A DNA stretch of 64,000 nt from Pelobates cultripes (GCA_933207985.1 OW240916.1:138649493-138713492); one strand, 5' to 3'; positions 1-11,724 are shown, counted from the first letter of the stretch. A program made the numbers and translations. The notes: generated by a model not told the origin, from the sequence alone.

Positions 1-360
1 GTATTGTAATTAAAATTATGTTCTGGTTTGACAGATTGGTGTCATGCTCAATCAGGGGACTCTGATGTCCAATAGTTTACACCTCCCATGTATACTGGAT
101 TCCTGTATAAAAGGCGGTTTTAGGGTCAATTCTGCTCTAGAGCTTTAAGACACAAACTTTCTGTTAGGTTTCTTAGCTCATAGCCCATGAAACCAGGTGG
201 GTTGGCAATATCATTCTCTAGACATAATGTTGTCCTTTCACAAGGAACAAACTCACAGGTTTATTTTGTAAAAAGCACTCTTGCCTTGCACATGTATACT
301 TTTGCCTGTCCTGACTCACCTACAGAATAACATAGTCAGTTGGTTGGAGTGCCTTCGTGA

Positions 361-1068
361 GGGAGGGTAACTTTAATGTTGGCTTTATCCAAAGAAAGGC
401 ACATCAAGGGGACAGTAGTTACCCAGCAGATGTGTCCGTTAGATAAGGCTTACCGTGTGGGATGTAGGGCTTGCAAAAGGGCTGGAGGGTGGTATACCCA
501 GAAGGCCGGGATTTCCCTTTTCATCCTTGCACAATTCGTAAACAATAGATTTTGTTTTTTATAGGATAGGAAACTAATTTCTTATAAGATCAGGAATACA
601 GCATGGTATGAAAATGCACTGGTCCGTACCAAAATAGCCACCCCTCTAGTCCGTGTGAAATTCCTGAGGGCTATGTTTCTAGGTTTAGTTGAAACAAGGG
701 TGTGCTTAGATGGAAAACCAATACCTTCCCAATGCCAGGGGGTGTGCTGCTTCCTTCCCCAGAGAGATATCAACAAAATGTGCACTTACTTGAATGCAGT
801 GGATTTGCACCAGCAACTCTCCCATCCTCAACAATGTTTGTTCTTAGAGCAGGAAGCATTCAATGACTCAATACCACTGTTAGTTTGGCTTGATGATAAG
901 CATTTGCCCTCTGCTCTCTGGACACATTCTACTATCGAGGCGACAGAGGGTATTGAATGCTCCTCAGTGAAGGAGGTTGTCGAGTGCGAGGAGGGATTGA
1001 TCAACTCCCCCACCCTCTCTACGGGTTACGACCCTGGCTTCCCTCTAGCCATAATTTGTTCTTTATAG
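361..1068 (+). pseudogene. Unidentified long reading frame with one internal amber stop
   Basis: One frame stays open from 361 to the stop at 1066-1068, broken only by a TAG at 562-564. That is 235 codons in composition where stops should come every 20-25 codons. The TAG lies in TTTTGTTTTTTATAG|G, which itself resembles a splice acceptor, so 565-1068 could be an exon starting at DRKLISYK. The second half is rich in cysteine and has WLDDKHLPSALW and YDPGFPL. I see no retroviral, transposase or host motif. It may be a decayed retroelement gene or a host exon; I do not assign it. Confidence 0.3.
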
Positions 1069-1311
1069 GGACTGCTGAGAGTCCATTTACTATGTAAGTT
1101 TTACATGGGTTATTGTCTAGGGCCCTTTCGCTGCAATATTTATGCACTTCACACTGCTTTACTGAACCACTGCTACAAAACCTCGTGGAAGTTATAGTGA
1201 CTGAGCAGGCTTTTAATTATGCACAAAATTAAAAACAGCACCTACCAAGCTTATAAGAGTGCAAGGAATCCAGTTCCACCCAAACCAGCATGTTATTAAG
1301 AAAAAAAAACA

Positions 1312-1340
1312 CTACTTTCCAGCACTTCCTTTTGAAAGTA
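1312..1340. repeat. Short fold-back around an ACTACTTTC motif
   Basis: ACTACTTTC at 1312-1320 and its complement GAAAGTAGT at 1334-1342 enclose AGCACTTCCTTTT. It is a small hairpin next to a poly-A run. The surrounding 1070-2490 otherwise shows nothing but AT-rich sequence, poly-A runs near 1503 and 1722, and a GGGGAGCGGGGGGG run near 2173. Confidence 0.3.
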
Positions 1341-2491
1341 GTGTCCCTTTATTTAGGTGCCCAAAGTGTACAATAGCAACGTTTCGACCACTGCAACGGT
1401 CGTTATAGATCTTTCCTTTAATAATGCATACATGAGCTCCACAAGTTCTTCCCCTCCTATTATTCACAATGCTACCAATGTAATTATTAATTATAATAAT
1501 AATAAAAAAAAAAAACACGCACACACAATGGATATATAGAACCCACGTATTTAATATCCCAATGCGTGTAATACACACCTCCATCTTGGATTGTTATAGA
1601 ATGCAGAGTGGCATCGGATTGCAAACGATAGAGGTCTCCCTTCTTAATGATTACTCTTTTTGTTGCATCATGCCCGGGATTCCAATTGTGAAGAAAGTAA
1701 TTTTGATCTGGACAGTTTTCTGGAAAAAAAAAAAAAAAACACAAACAGAACAACTATAAGTGAATTGCTTTAGGAAACAAAAATAAAGAGAAAATCACCC
1801 GTTTAATCTCAGTTACTCGATTTACCAAGTTTAGCTTAATCAATACTTTTTGAAAATAAATTCTTGAAATCTAAGAAATAGATGTGAGCTTCATTCACAA
1901 TTTAGTTTAAAACAAATCGATAAACGTAGGATGACGTTTGTATCTTTGTCTTTGGTGTGAGTATTGTTAGTTTATAAAATATTGGCAGTGTCAATTGTTA
2001 TTAATATCTAAAGTAAAATATGAATACATCTGCTAGCAATTTAGCTGCAGACCATTCTACTCAGACATTAGATGAAGCCTACAGAAACTGACAGTTAAGA
2101 ACAGTATGGAAACCAACACTCCTAAAAAAAAAATAATCACATTAACATGAAAATATGTAAACCCAAATAGAGGGGAGCGGGGGGGGAATGCAATACATTT
2201 TGCAGGTTTCTGCACTATAAACTAGCCTCTTAAGCCACAAACCCTGTTCTAGCATATATCCTGCCTTAACTCAGTACATACCAGCTCAGCCTCTGACAGC
2301 ACTGGATGCTCAGCTGAGCTGCAAGAATACACAGAGTCTGCATTTAAAGGAGAGGACACCTTTTAAGTTTGTCTTCTTGCTTACGTCTACTAAAGGGCAC
2401 TTTCATTGCCCAGGGCTATGTGCACCATGCTAGGAAAGTACTATTTAGTAGACATATGCAATAGTTGTTTTAATCGACACAGTACTTGGTT

Positions 2492-2746
2492 AATCCAAAG
2501 TTTTCATCCACAAAGTGCAGTTTAGTTATAGGAGCTCACTATTGCAGTCCAAATTTATTCAAAGAGCATCCAAAGTACAGACGTTTCAGAAACCCTGTCC
2601 CTTTATTAATGTAAAATGCCCTTCCTCATTGATAAAGGAACAGGGGTCCTGAAACATCTGTACTTTGGATGCTCTTTGAATCAAATTGGGCTGCACTAGT
2701 GGGCGACTATAACTAAGCTGCGCTTTGTGGAGAAAAACCTTGGATT
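2492..2746. repeat. Fold-back (palindromic) interspersed element, about 255 bp
   Basis: The left arm reads AATCCAAAGTTTTCATCCAC... and the right arm, read on the other strand, AATCCAAGGTTTTTCTCCAC.... They stay alignable through AAGAGCATCCAAAGTACAGA to a short centre near 2620. The arms differ at scattered bases, so the copy is not recent. The motif GACGTTTCAG..CCTG resembles the CGAAACGTT module seen near 31475 and 53415. Confidence 0.7.
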
Positions 2747-2860
2747 GCTATATTTTGCTTGTTGTTGGGGCTACAGCAGCTTATACACAATAACTGCAAT
2801 AGTAAACTATTTAGAATGTTGGTATTGTGCTATACAACACTCCTAGATCATATTTTTGCT

Positions 2861-3190
2861 TCAGTACTTTGTTAAAGCACTTTTGGCAGTGATTACAGCC
2901 TCCTTTTGGTATGATGCGACAAGCTTTGCACACCTGGATGTTTCTACACATTTATCTCTGTATATAATCTCAAGCTCTGTCAGGTGAGATGAGAACAGTC
3001 AAAGGAGAGACATTTTCATGTCTCTCTAGAAATTTATGATTGGGTTCAGGTCCAGACTTTGGCTGGGCCATTTAAGACTTGCACAGAGTTGTTCCTATGC
3101 CACTGTTTTGTCTTGGCTGTGTGCTTAGGGTAATTGTCCTGTTGGGATGTGAGTTTTTGGCTTAGTGTGAGGTCCTGAGTGCCTAGTCTG
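2861..3190 (-). pseudogene. Remnant of a Tc1/mariner transposase C-terminus
   Basis: The minus strand encodes pieces of the Tc1 catalytic core and tail. QDNYPKHTAKT matches the family's QDNDPKHT block, which carries the second catalytic Asp, here changed to Tyr. WPSQSLDLNP matches the block before the catalytic Glu, which is lost. Then come CAKLVASY and AVITAKSALTKY with the terminal stop at 2861. Several frameshifts and stops interrupt it. No terminal repeats were found. It belongs to a different Tc1 lineage from the element at 27902. Confidence 0.7.
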
Positions 3191-3199
3191 AGAATCCTT

Positions 3200-5962
3200 T
3201 AGGTGCTATTTGGTCATATCATGCATCGTGATATAAAAATAATAACTTGAACAATTGTGGCATTAGGCTGCAACATAAAACAAAATAAAGGGGCCTGAAT
3301 TCTCTCTAAAAGCACTGTATATCCACATTGGTTAAGGAATATAATGATAACTGCCAAAGGAATTATAGAAACTGCCCATTAACCAAGTTCAACGACGTCG
3401 ATGTTAAAATTGTATCTGCCTCCCAAACATTCATTTCTGAAGACACTTAAAATATAGATCATTGCAGCACCAGCATCAAATAGCACTCAAGGTACAATAT
3501 GTAAAGTATTTGCAATGAGAATCTTGAAAGATATCCAAGATGAATTTTCTTAGCAGGTTCATAAAAGTGTGAAAGAGAAACTGCGACTTACTTTGACATC
3601 AACAGCCTAAACCCTCTTTTGGAATTAATGACCCATCTCCTGCACTACAATCATACTGGTGTTGGACCCCGAATTCCTGCTTCTCCCTTCTTCTGGACTA
3701 TATATGAGACATGCCAGCCATATTTCTGGCCTCAAGAGGTCACTGGTACAAAGAAGACTACTGCACTTGACACATGTTTCTCTGCTGGTATTCTTTTTGG
3801 CTCACACTCTCCGTGGGCCTTTTGGGTATACACCCACTTATCTCAACTTTTTCCAATACATGATGCATGACATTGAAGCACTTGCCCAACATTCCTCAAG
3901 CTGCTCCTCTTTCCTCAACACACAAGCATTCTGTACTCATAAGACAGATCAGGACACCTACCACTGACTTTTCAATACTTTTCCAACCCACAAGAGGTCC
4001 ATGAGCACTTTAGAAAACTGTTGAGTTACACCGCAACTGTGTTCTGAGTGAAGTCAGGCAAATCGCCAAAGTTCACTGGCACAATAGAGGTGTCATGGAT
4101 TTGTGATGAATATTTGCCCCTTAGAGAAATAAGGGGGGTTGGTGTTCTGTTTTGACAACCTTTAATGTTCTCATTTGACATTATTGGTTCTGTCCAGAGA
4201 TCCAACACTCAAGGCAACAACATTCTGTTATTTCAACTCTAGATACAAGATATATTGTATAACAAGTTTGGAAAGTGGTGCAAACATGGAAAAGAGGGCA
4301 GTCACCAATAAAAATTGGCTGGTGGTTCCATGGTGACTTCCCCTTTTTCAGTACTTTAAACTACTTTTCATATATAACATTTCTTAGTTTTCATCACAAG
4401 GCTTACACAGATTTGGATTCCCTCCTCTTTTATCCCACCACTCATTAAAATGGTATGCTTTCATCTAGAACCGGTCAAAGGGGCTTTTCGCACCCCTCAA
4501 CTTGAAACCACACAGCTTCTTAGATGGAGAGGACACAAGCTATCAAATCTATGTTATATGTTACAGATTTTTAGTTTATTCACAGCTCTCTCTTCCTTTG
4601 ACTCTTAAAAGTCATGGCAACTTTATGAGCAATTTGACAGTTCTATATAATATCAGATTGTATCCATACAATAATTTCTGTGTTTATATCGCAATACAGC
4701 TGCTTTCTTCAGTCTCTTTTAGATATTGCTTTATTTAATTGTAATACTAAAAACAGCTATCAGGTTAAGTAAAAAAAAAATATATATATATATAAAAATA
4801 TATTAAAAATTTGTTTTAAATAAAAACAGTTAAAAAAATTTAACATCCTCAAAAAAAAAAAAAAATTGTTTTGCTTTAACAGAGAAGAATGCAACCTGGA
4901 TATAATTTAAACATATATATGAATATTTGAGAGGGCATCCTGAAAAATAAATAAAATCTATATTAGTATCGGGAGTATTTGCTTTGTATGTGTTTTAAAT
5001 ATTTTGAAATCTATTTTGTGTCATATCTTTGTATCATACTTTCTTTACAAACCATTACCCGAAAGACTCCCATACGAAGAATGAAGTCATCACTGCTCAG
5101 GAATATACGTGCAGATAAGAGCACTGAAATGCACAGGGAAATCTGCTGAAGTGCAGAGATGCAAATGCGGATGTTATTTATGCATCCAAATAATGGTACT
5201 GAGAACTTGAACCATAACAGAATGGCTTTTAATGTGGTATTAATTACAGACAAACCTTAGGAAGATATTTCTACAGGCTAAGTGATGTCTCGAAAGGAAA
5301 GAATGCCTAAAGGGCAACTTTACTGCAATATTTTAGAAAAAAATAATATACTAAACATATGTGTAAAGAGACCATCATTCCCTTAAGTAAAAACAAGGGA
5401 CTGAGGCCTCAGATTTAATAAGCTTTCAAAAAGAAGGGAGAAGGGAGGGAGAAGAAGAAAAAGAAAACACTTTCCAAGTGATTTATCTACAGAGCTCACC
5501 ATTAAAGTCTATGGGAATTTTTGAAGATCACTTAAATCAGATAGAAAATGTTCTAACAATATTGAATCATTTGGAAAGCTTATTAAATTGAGGCCCAAGA
5601 TAAAGAAGATGTAAGCTGAAAATAGTTTGCATGTGGTATGCAAAAAGAGTGACAAAAGCTACCAAACCTTTTTTAATTTAAATTCTCTGTGCATACATAG
5701 CAGTCACCTACAATGGACTATCAAAGTCAAAAGTGATCTATGATAAGGCACAGTGTGCAGGGAAACACAGATATGGGGCTCTACTGCGTCATAAGTTATG
5801 ACATGAGCAGAGGTTGTTGTGGTTTGGAGCATCAATTTATAAAGGAACACTCCAAACACAATGACCACTTAGTGTACAGTACACTATAATGTGGTGTAGG
5901 TGTTGCTCTAGATCCCCAGCCCACTCCCCTTCCATATTGAAAGTAGTCAGTCTTAGAATGGT
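3200..5962. other. Intronic sequence with no recognised gene
   Basis: Mostly unique AT-rich sequence. Two overlapping short open frames near 3619-3967 show no recognisable motif. There are simple runs at 4770-4800 (TA) and 4851-4864 (A), and an AG-rich tract at 5430-5466. I see nothing else in it. Confidence 0.4.
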
Positions 5963-6042
5963 TTAACCCCTTAAAGACACATGATGGAAATATTCCGTCA
6001 GGATTCCCTTTTATTCCAGAAGTTGTGTCCTTAAGGGGTTAA
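5963..6042. repeat. 80-bp palindromic MITE with TTAA ends, copy 1
   Basis: It starts TTAACCCCTTAAAGACACAT and ends TGTCCTTAAGGGGTTAA. The outer 15-17 bases of each end are inverted repeats and the element is bounded by TTAA, which fits a TTAA-targeting mobiliser (piggyBac or Kolobok type). Full copies of the same length lie at 34302 and 55956, and a partial one at 32728. Confidence 0.75.
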
Positions 6043-6673
6043 ATTAATTCCTGTATTCACCTGGTGCTGCTTCCTGCATCTCAGGGAGCACCAGAAGCTT
6101 GTGAGTAGGAGCTACTATTACCTCTACTGTGCTAAGCCCTTCAGTGCAGGAATAGCCCGTTGGCCGAGAATTTCAGTTGATGGTTCTGAGCCAATGAGCA
6201 AAGACCTGCACTGCAAAGAGAAGTTTTGACTCTCACTTAGCAATAGTGGAAACTCTGAGTGGACACAAGGTTAGAAGTCAAACCATTCAAAAGTGGTTTG
6301 ACTCCTCACGGCACTTCTGGCATCATAACCACTACAGCATGCAATTCCAATCTTTCTCATTTATTGCAACACCACAATTTTTTTCAAGGACAAAGGGGGC
6401 TTTAATTTAATGTAACATATATACATATCAATTCTGATTTACTATTAAAATAAAGAAATTCTAAAATAAAATGGACAAAAACCATCACAGTTTTGACGAT
6501 AATGTGTGCAGTTTAAGAAGAGTAATTCATAATAAATGCATTTATTTGTCCTGATTTACAGAGTACATTAAATGTCTAGGATTTCAGTTTATTTGGTAGT
6601 TCCAGGTAACAAAATTGTAAAATCTAATTTCAATGTGGAACAATTTTAGAATTTGGTATGTTTGTCTAGTAAG

Positions 6674-6883
6674 TTTAAAGGGACACTATAGTCACCCAGA
6701 CCATTTCAGCTCAATGAAGTGGTCTGGGTGCCAGTCCCTCACATTGTAACCCATCACATGTAAACATAGCAGTTTCAAAGAAAATGCTAGGTTTACATTT
6801 GGGTTAATCCAATCGAGCACCCTCAGGGCACTATAGTGTCAGGAAAACCGCTTTGTTTTCCTGACACTATAGTGATCCTTTAA
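6674..6883. repeat. CACTATAG-family inverted-repeat MITE, short copy
   Basis: The left end is TTAAAGGGACACTATAGTCAC and the right end is GACACTATAGTGATCCTTTAA. Internally an arm pair reads CCAGACCATTTCAGCTCAAT and its complement, forming a sub-terminal hairpin. It is the first of at least ten copies in the window. Confidence 0.75.
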
Positions 6884-6889
6884 TAGCCA

Positions 6890-8440
6890 CCACTGAAAAC
6901 AAAATTACCACACAAAAGTCTATATTTATGAAATGTAGTATTTACTAAAAGGCATTTTGACACATTTTATGTAGCCATTTAACTGCCAATGTCTGCTAAA
7001 TATGGTTTTCCCATACAGACCTATGTTTGTTTTTTCTTTAAATATGTATTTCATAAACCTGGTGTGCCTCATCACTCCTAATCTATGCTTCCGAAACTAT
7101 CCTGTGAAGTTATGATTGCTATAGAAGAGATCTGACTATTTCAGTTTTTACAGTTGGAATTTTGATAGATGACTTGATGGTACTATGTCTCACTTTAGTG
7201 AATATAGACATTTGACTGTTCCAATTACCATACAAAGGCCTACCATTTATGGAAGAAGACACTCCATTGTATCTCACATGACTATTGTGTTTCCATTTTT
7301 AAGGAGTTTGTGGTCATTTTTTAATTTTATTTTACAAACATTATATATATTTATATATATTTTTTCACACATATCAGATTTGAAAAGTATCCAGCAAATA
7401 GCCCAAATTATGCTTGGCAAACTCTACTGAATAAAACAATATCCCCAATGTATGCGTTTGGCACAATATTGTAAAGTTATAGTGCCATATAAGAGACAAC
7501 CATTTCAGTTTTTTCAGTTAGAATTTTGATAAATGGGTTTGGTGGGCCTGTGGCAGTTTGATAGTTGAAATTAAACGATTGAACTGAATGCCGGTACAGC
7601 TCTCTGTCAGTCTTGCCTCCCCTCCCCTGCCCCCCATCCATTGATACCTGGTGTGAGTAGAATGTTTAACAGTGTTCACAACGCATTACTTCTTTCAATA
7701 TACCCGTATGTTTCCGTGTAGAAGACGACCCCTATTTTTTGAGCCCAAAATTAAGAAATCAATATTTTAAACATCAAATAGAACAACTTTGATATTTTAG
7801 AAGTGACTTCTGAGGAGAACAACACATTTATGATTCTCATGCCTCCCCTGTGCTACAGTACTCTGAAGTTAATGGCTCCATAGTGCATGCTGGAAGACTA
7901 CAGCTCCCACAATACAGCAGGTGATGTGAGGGTATGCTGGGAGATCGGAGTAGTATTCCCTCTGCTTCCTGAACCCCATTTCCTCCCCCACAAATATAAA
8001 TCAGAAAGCAAGACCTATCTGAGGTGGAACAAACCTTAATATGGCTGCTCCTTTTATGGAGTGGCATGTCTCTGGGGCTCCGTTGGTAGCAAGTGCTGAT
8101 GTCTGCTGCAGCTCCCACACGTATAGAGACCTCTTCCTCCTTGCCACAGCATTCAGAAGTGGATCAGGGGGAGGGAAGCCAGGTATGTGTGTGGACCCTG
8201 GCACACTGAAATGAGGCAGGCGCCATCTTAACTTGGGCCCCCGCGCACAAGTGTTTTTTTTTTTTTAACAAAACAAACAAACAGTCTTATACATGGAGAA
8301 ATACAGTAAATTTAATTTCCCATTTTAAGAGCAGCATGCCATGCTCAAATTGAGTGCTGTATGCATCTCATCTGTAAGTCAATCAACTGATACCAGATAC
8401 CGATTTGACCCTGCTCACACCACTTTGTAGCATTCAGCTC
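6890..8440. other. Intronic sequence, probably old repeat remnants
   Basis: The stretch 7690-7745 (CCCGTATGTTTCCGTGTAGA followed by AGACGACCCC) looks like one end of a DNA transposon, but no partner end is found. 7845-8230 is richer in GC and may be an old repeat; its open frames have no motifs. A poly-T run lies at 8252-8268. Confidence 0.35.
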
Positions 8441-8445
8441 AGCTG

Positions 8446-8596
8446 TAAGAGTGGGGCCACTAAGTCTATCCCCAGCTGGGGCAGCTGACAGAGGGGAGCT
8501 CCATGTATCTAATGATAACAGCGTACCACTGGTTTCATTAGATACATTGAGCTCCCCTCTGTCAGCTGGAGATAGGCTTAGTGGCCCCACTCTGCT
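8446..8596. repeat. Fold-back repeat with about 65-bp arms
   Basis: The left arm GAGTGGGGCCACTAAGTCTA... through GAGGGGAGCTCCATGTATC is matched on the other strand by GAGTGGGGCCACTAAGCCTA... through GAGGGGAGCTCAATGTATC. The two arms differ by a short indel near CAGCTGGGG. The spacer is about 15 bases. Arms open in frame in both directions explain the twin 80-residue frames here, which are not genes. Confidence 0.7.
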
Positions 8597-8784
8597 AGTA
8601 AAATACCTTATGATAGAATTATTATGTCATGGGTCATTAAAGGAAGGACATCAATGATGGAATAATTCTGTCATGTGTCCTTAAGTGTTAATATATTTCA
8701 CTAGGCCTAGTATTTACATAACTCACTCATCCATTTAAAAATAAAAAAAAATAATGAGGACTTCCTCCAATTGTTAAAGGTTAT

Positions 8785-9855
8785 TGTGACGAGACCAATC
8801 TCGCCACATTGCATTGGAGAAGCCTGGTTGCTCGCCTGCTGCCTTTGGACTATGGCCCCCTTTTAAAAGACTTTATTTTTGCCTGCAGAAAAGCTGTATT
8901 TGTGCTTTTCTGCCTGGGGTTCGGTAGATTTGTTTGAATGTGTTATACCCCAGATAGGAATCCCATGGAGCCCATTCGTATGAAACTGACTGTAAAGACT
9001 TTGGCTCCATGGCGATTAAACTGTATTTGTGTGGTCCGAGCGCCATTCACTTAATAATGTGCGCTCAGACCTGAGCTATCTGGGGATATGTGAAATGTCT
9101 GTGTGTTATGTGTAAAATGTGACTTTATGTATTTTAAAGTGTTTTGTGTCTTTTTGCAACCATGTGCTTAATGGAGTCTTGTGTCTGTCCTGGGAGATAA
9201 TTGAATTACTTATCTCCAGGATAGAAGACTCTGAAACTGGTTTGGGCCAGAAAGCCATGCTTCATTTAGTCACAAAGGACTTTTTACTAACTTTTGAACC
9301 CCTTGTCTGATTTGTGCCATTTTTGAATATGTTGTTCCCCTGAATGGATTGATTGTGCATATGTAATTTTATGTGAATGTGATGTATGGTTTTAGAGTTA
9401 TGAAAGTTGGGTAGAAAGTATGTTTTAACTGTATGTATAATTGAGTTTCCTCTCAGGATAAGGGGAGGGAATATGTGGGATGTAACTGTGATGTGATTGG
9501 TTGTTTTATACCTCCCTGTGGGCGGTCCTGTATTTGCAAGACTGTAATAAAAACCAGGCTGGGTGTGCCAGCACCTCAGACCACTGCTTGACCCTCAACA
9601 CGGAGCCTTGTCTCGTTCTTGGGGGGATTCACTGTATGCTGTTAGAGACTGATTGCCAGGAGTGTAAGCTTATTGTCTGCTTTTCCTGTTCGTCTGCTAG
9701 CAGCTATTTGGGAGGTTCCAGTTCGGGAGTTAGAGTGCTATTTTGTATCCAGTTCAAGAGTTTGGTGTTCTGCAGTAGCTGTTCCTGTATCTCTGGAAAG
9801 GGGGCTGATCGCCTAAACGTTTTTTTCCCTTTTTTTTGCAAAACGGTCCGTTACA
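8785..9855 (+). mobile_element. Solo LTR A (retroelement), 1,071 bp
   Basis: It runs from TGTGACGAGACC to CGTTACA, the TG..CA ends of an LTR. It is flanked by a perfect 5-bp direct repeat GTTAT (8780-8784 and 9856-9860). A polyadenylation signal AATAAA at 9546-9551 is followed about 60 bases later by ACGGAGCCTTGTCTCGTTCT, which is shared with LTR B. No internal retroviral region is present, so two LTRs recombined and left one. The family (ERV or gypsy) is not assigned from the LTR alone. Confidence 0.85.
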
Positions 9856-9860
9856 GTTAT

Positions 9861-10442
9861 TTATCTGGAATTATTTAGAGGATGTAGAAATGAAAATGCA
9901 TATTTGACCAATTCTCAGAATAATTGTGAAATATTAGCTTATTCTTTATCCAAACTAAAGGTAAAAAGTGCTGATTTTTAAAAAAATACTCCCACTGAGC
10001 TATAGCCACTTAGCTATTTAAGGATACATTACGCAATTCAGTTTTATACATTCCAGTGTTTAGGGATTATAACCTTGTATTCAGTTCAGAACAGGAATGA
10101 CCTGAATATGTGCACTACAATTCTACTTAAGAATATACTAGAATTTTGTATAAATACACACATTAAAGCCTAACCTTACTTTTGAACCATGGGAATTCAT
10201 GTGCCAGTGTGTGTCAAGGCTGGGGAGTGACTTCATTGGGTGCAGGAATAACAACTAATGTCATGGAGGCTGTGTGAGTCTCCGCCGGGGGAGGTGTGGT
10301 TTGGGCTGCACAAAAAGTGATTTCATTACTAAATGGCAGTAAACTCAGCAGTGTGTTTGTGCTTAGAGTATTTCTTTATAATATAGGTAAGTACATTTAA
10401 TAGATTAAGTACATTTTAATCACTGTAACAGACTTAACTTAC
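9861..10442. other. Intron 2, 5' part
   Basis: This lies directly downstream of the coding exon's donor on the minus strand. Apart from a possible inverted-repeat remnant (10195-10345, GTGACTTCATTGGG and AAGTGATTTCATTAC) it is plain AT-rich sequence. Confidence 0.4.
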
Positions 10443-10443
10443 C
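10437..10443 (-). other. Splice donor of the coding exon
   Basis: The minus-strand sequence reads ACCAGACG|GTAAGTT, with the last exon base at 10443. GTAAGT is the full consensus at the intron 5' end. The reading frame would run on after this point to a stop only about 20 bases into the intron, so the donor, not the ORF end, marks the coding limit. Confidence 0.8.
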
Positions 10444-10776
10444 GTCTGGTGCATACTGCGATGAGATTCCTAATACAATTGCAAGGATTATAAAAAATAC
10501 AATGCTAGAGACAGTACAGCATATTAGTGTGTTTTTGTGTCTTCTCTTGCGCATGAACTGTGCATGATGTGCTTGACCATCTGAAGAAAACCCAAATGTT
10601 GTACGGGCTTCTTGCCCTGTAGAATTAAATTTGGCTGATGCTTGGCTCTTTGGAGGCGGCGGTGGGCGTAATGGTACAATCCTTCCGGGGACATAGCCTG
10701 GGGATCGGTGGCTGCTGTTGCCATTCTGAGGTTGGAGAAAGAGCGGTGACCCCCCTCTGTAGTCATTTGATTGCAT
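10443..10776 (-). CDS. First coding exon of an unidentified, probably type II, transmembrane protein
   Basis: The exon has 111 complete codons plus one base (phase 1 exit). The reading starts at the ATG at 10776-10774 (MQSNDYRGGS...), which is 19 bases after a splice acceptor. Residues 1-75 are polar, with a proline run (RPPPPPK, about residues 37-43) that could bind SH3 or WW domains. Residues 76-81 are basic (RKRRHK). Residues 84-104 are a single hydrophobic stretch (LICCTVSSIVFFIILAIVLG), followed by ISSQYAPD. There is no signal peptide. A positively charged stop before the only membrane segment predicts a cytoplasmic N-terminus and an extracellular or lumenal C-terminal part encoded by later exons at lower coordinates or outside the window. 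The donor is CAGACG|GTAAGTT. Coding character rests on the intact splice signals, low-complexity-free open frame and lack of repeat similarity. I do not recognise the family; teneurin and TMPRSS-type proteins share the topology, but I see no sequence match to either. Confidence 0.75.
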
Positions 10777-10797
10777 GATTAACGTACAATAGGGCCT
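10777..10797 (-). other. Splice acceptor and 5' UTR tail of the coding exon
   Basis: On the minus strand a pyrimidine-rich tract ends in TTGTTTAG at 10796, and the exon begins with GCCCTATTG at 10795. Nineteen untranslated bases precede the ATG. An acceptor just before the start codon means at least one upstream non-coding exon exists. Confidence 0.7.
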
Positions 10798-11603
10798 AAA
10801 CAAAAGAACAAAAAGACAGAATAGTTAGTATTTAATAACTGCTGTGCAGTTTGAACAATTCATGCAACTATACCCATTTAGAATATATGCAATATCTTCT
10901 ACTACTCATTTGAAATAACCCCACTTGTGCTGGAGCAATTATTCAATTAGTTACTATGTGTTATTTAAATGGTTAACAAAACAGTGGTCCTATCACACAA
11001 CACACTGGAGGTCATTCGGTGCAATGGGCTGTGGGATCTCAAGTGGGGAAGAGAGAGTTTCTGCAAACCATTCAACATATAGGTGTTACATAGGTGTAAA
11101 AAGAAGATTTTGCACACAACACATGTTCCGCCATAGTTTTGCTAGTTCCATCATTCTTCATATACGGCAGATCATTCTCAGTAAACCACGAAGGCAATAT
11201 CTTCTTATAATTGAGATACTTGACGGACTAATTGAAAGGACAGTCCTGAAATATATCTATCTCTTTGCATTTTTTATATGGTGCAAGTCTGCCTCTCTTT
11301 CACGGTCATAGCTCTATGACTTGGCAGAATATCCCCGCAGTTAGTAGAAAATAATGCTTCTCTTTAACTTCTTTACCTACAAAACAAAATGGCTAGTGTC
11401 CCACTGTTCTAAAGTGATTGTCTGCCCCCAACGTTGAAAGGGTTAAATATCCCTTTAAACACTAACCTTATTACAGCACAGAAATGCCTCAGTGCTGGCT
11501 CCATCTCCGCCTTCTCCAACGTCAACAACATAGAAATGCTTTCCTATGGGGGATTTGAAGACCCTAAACGTACTCATGTACAACTTCATTTCACAGAGTT
11601 AAT
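10798..11603. other. Intron 1, 3' end
   Basis: No repeat ends or coding potential can be recognised. The short frames near 10925 and 11434 have no motifs. It is the stretch most likely to hold branch-point and splicing enhancer sites for the coding exon. Confidence 0.4.
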
Positions 11604-11605
11604 TA

Positions 11606-11724
11606 ACCCCTTAAGGACTGAGCCAAATGTACACGTTGTGAACGAAACAAAATCTGGCATTTGCGCTGCATGTCTGTCCAAATGTAATTCACCTCTACAT
11701 ATTAAATACACCCACCCTTATTAC

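Noticed and set aside
3619..3967. Two overlapping frames of 83 and 102 residues
   Set aside because: No motif, no flanking splice signals that fit, and they use different frames of the same sequence.
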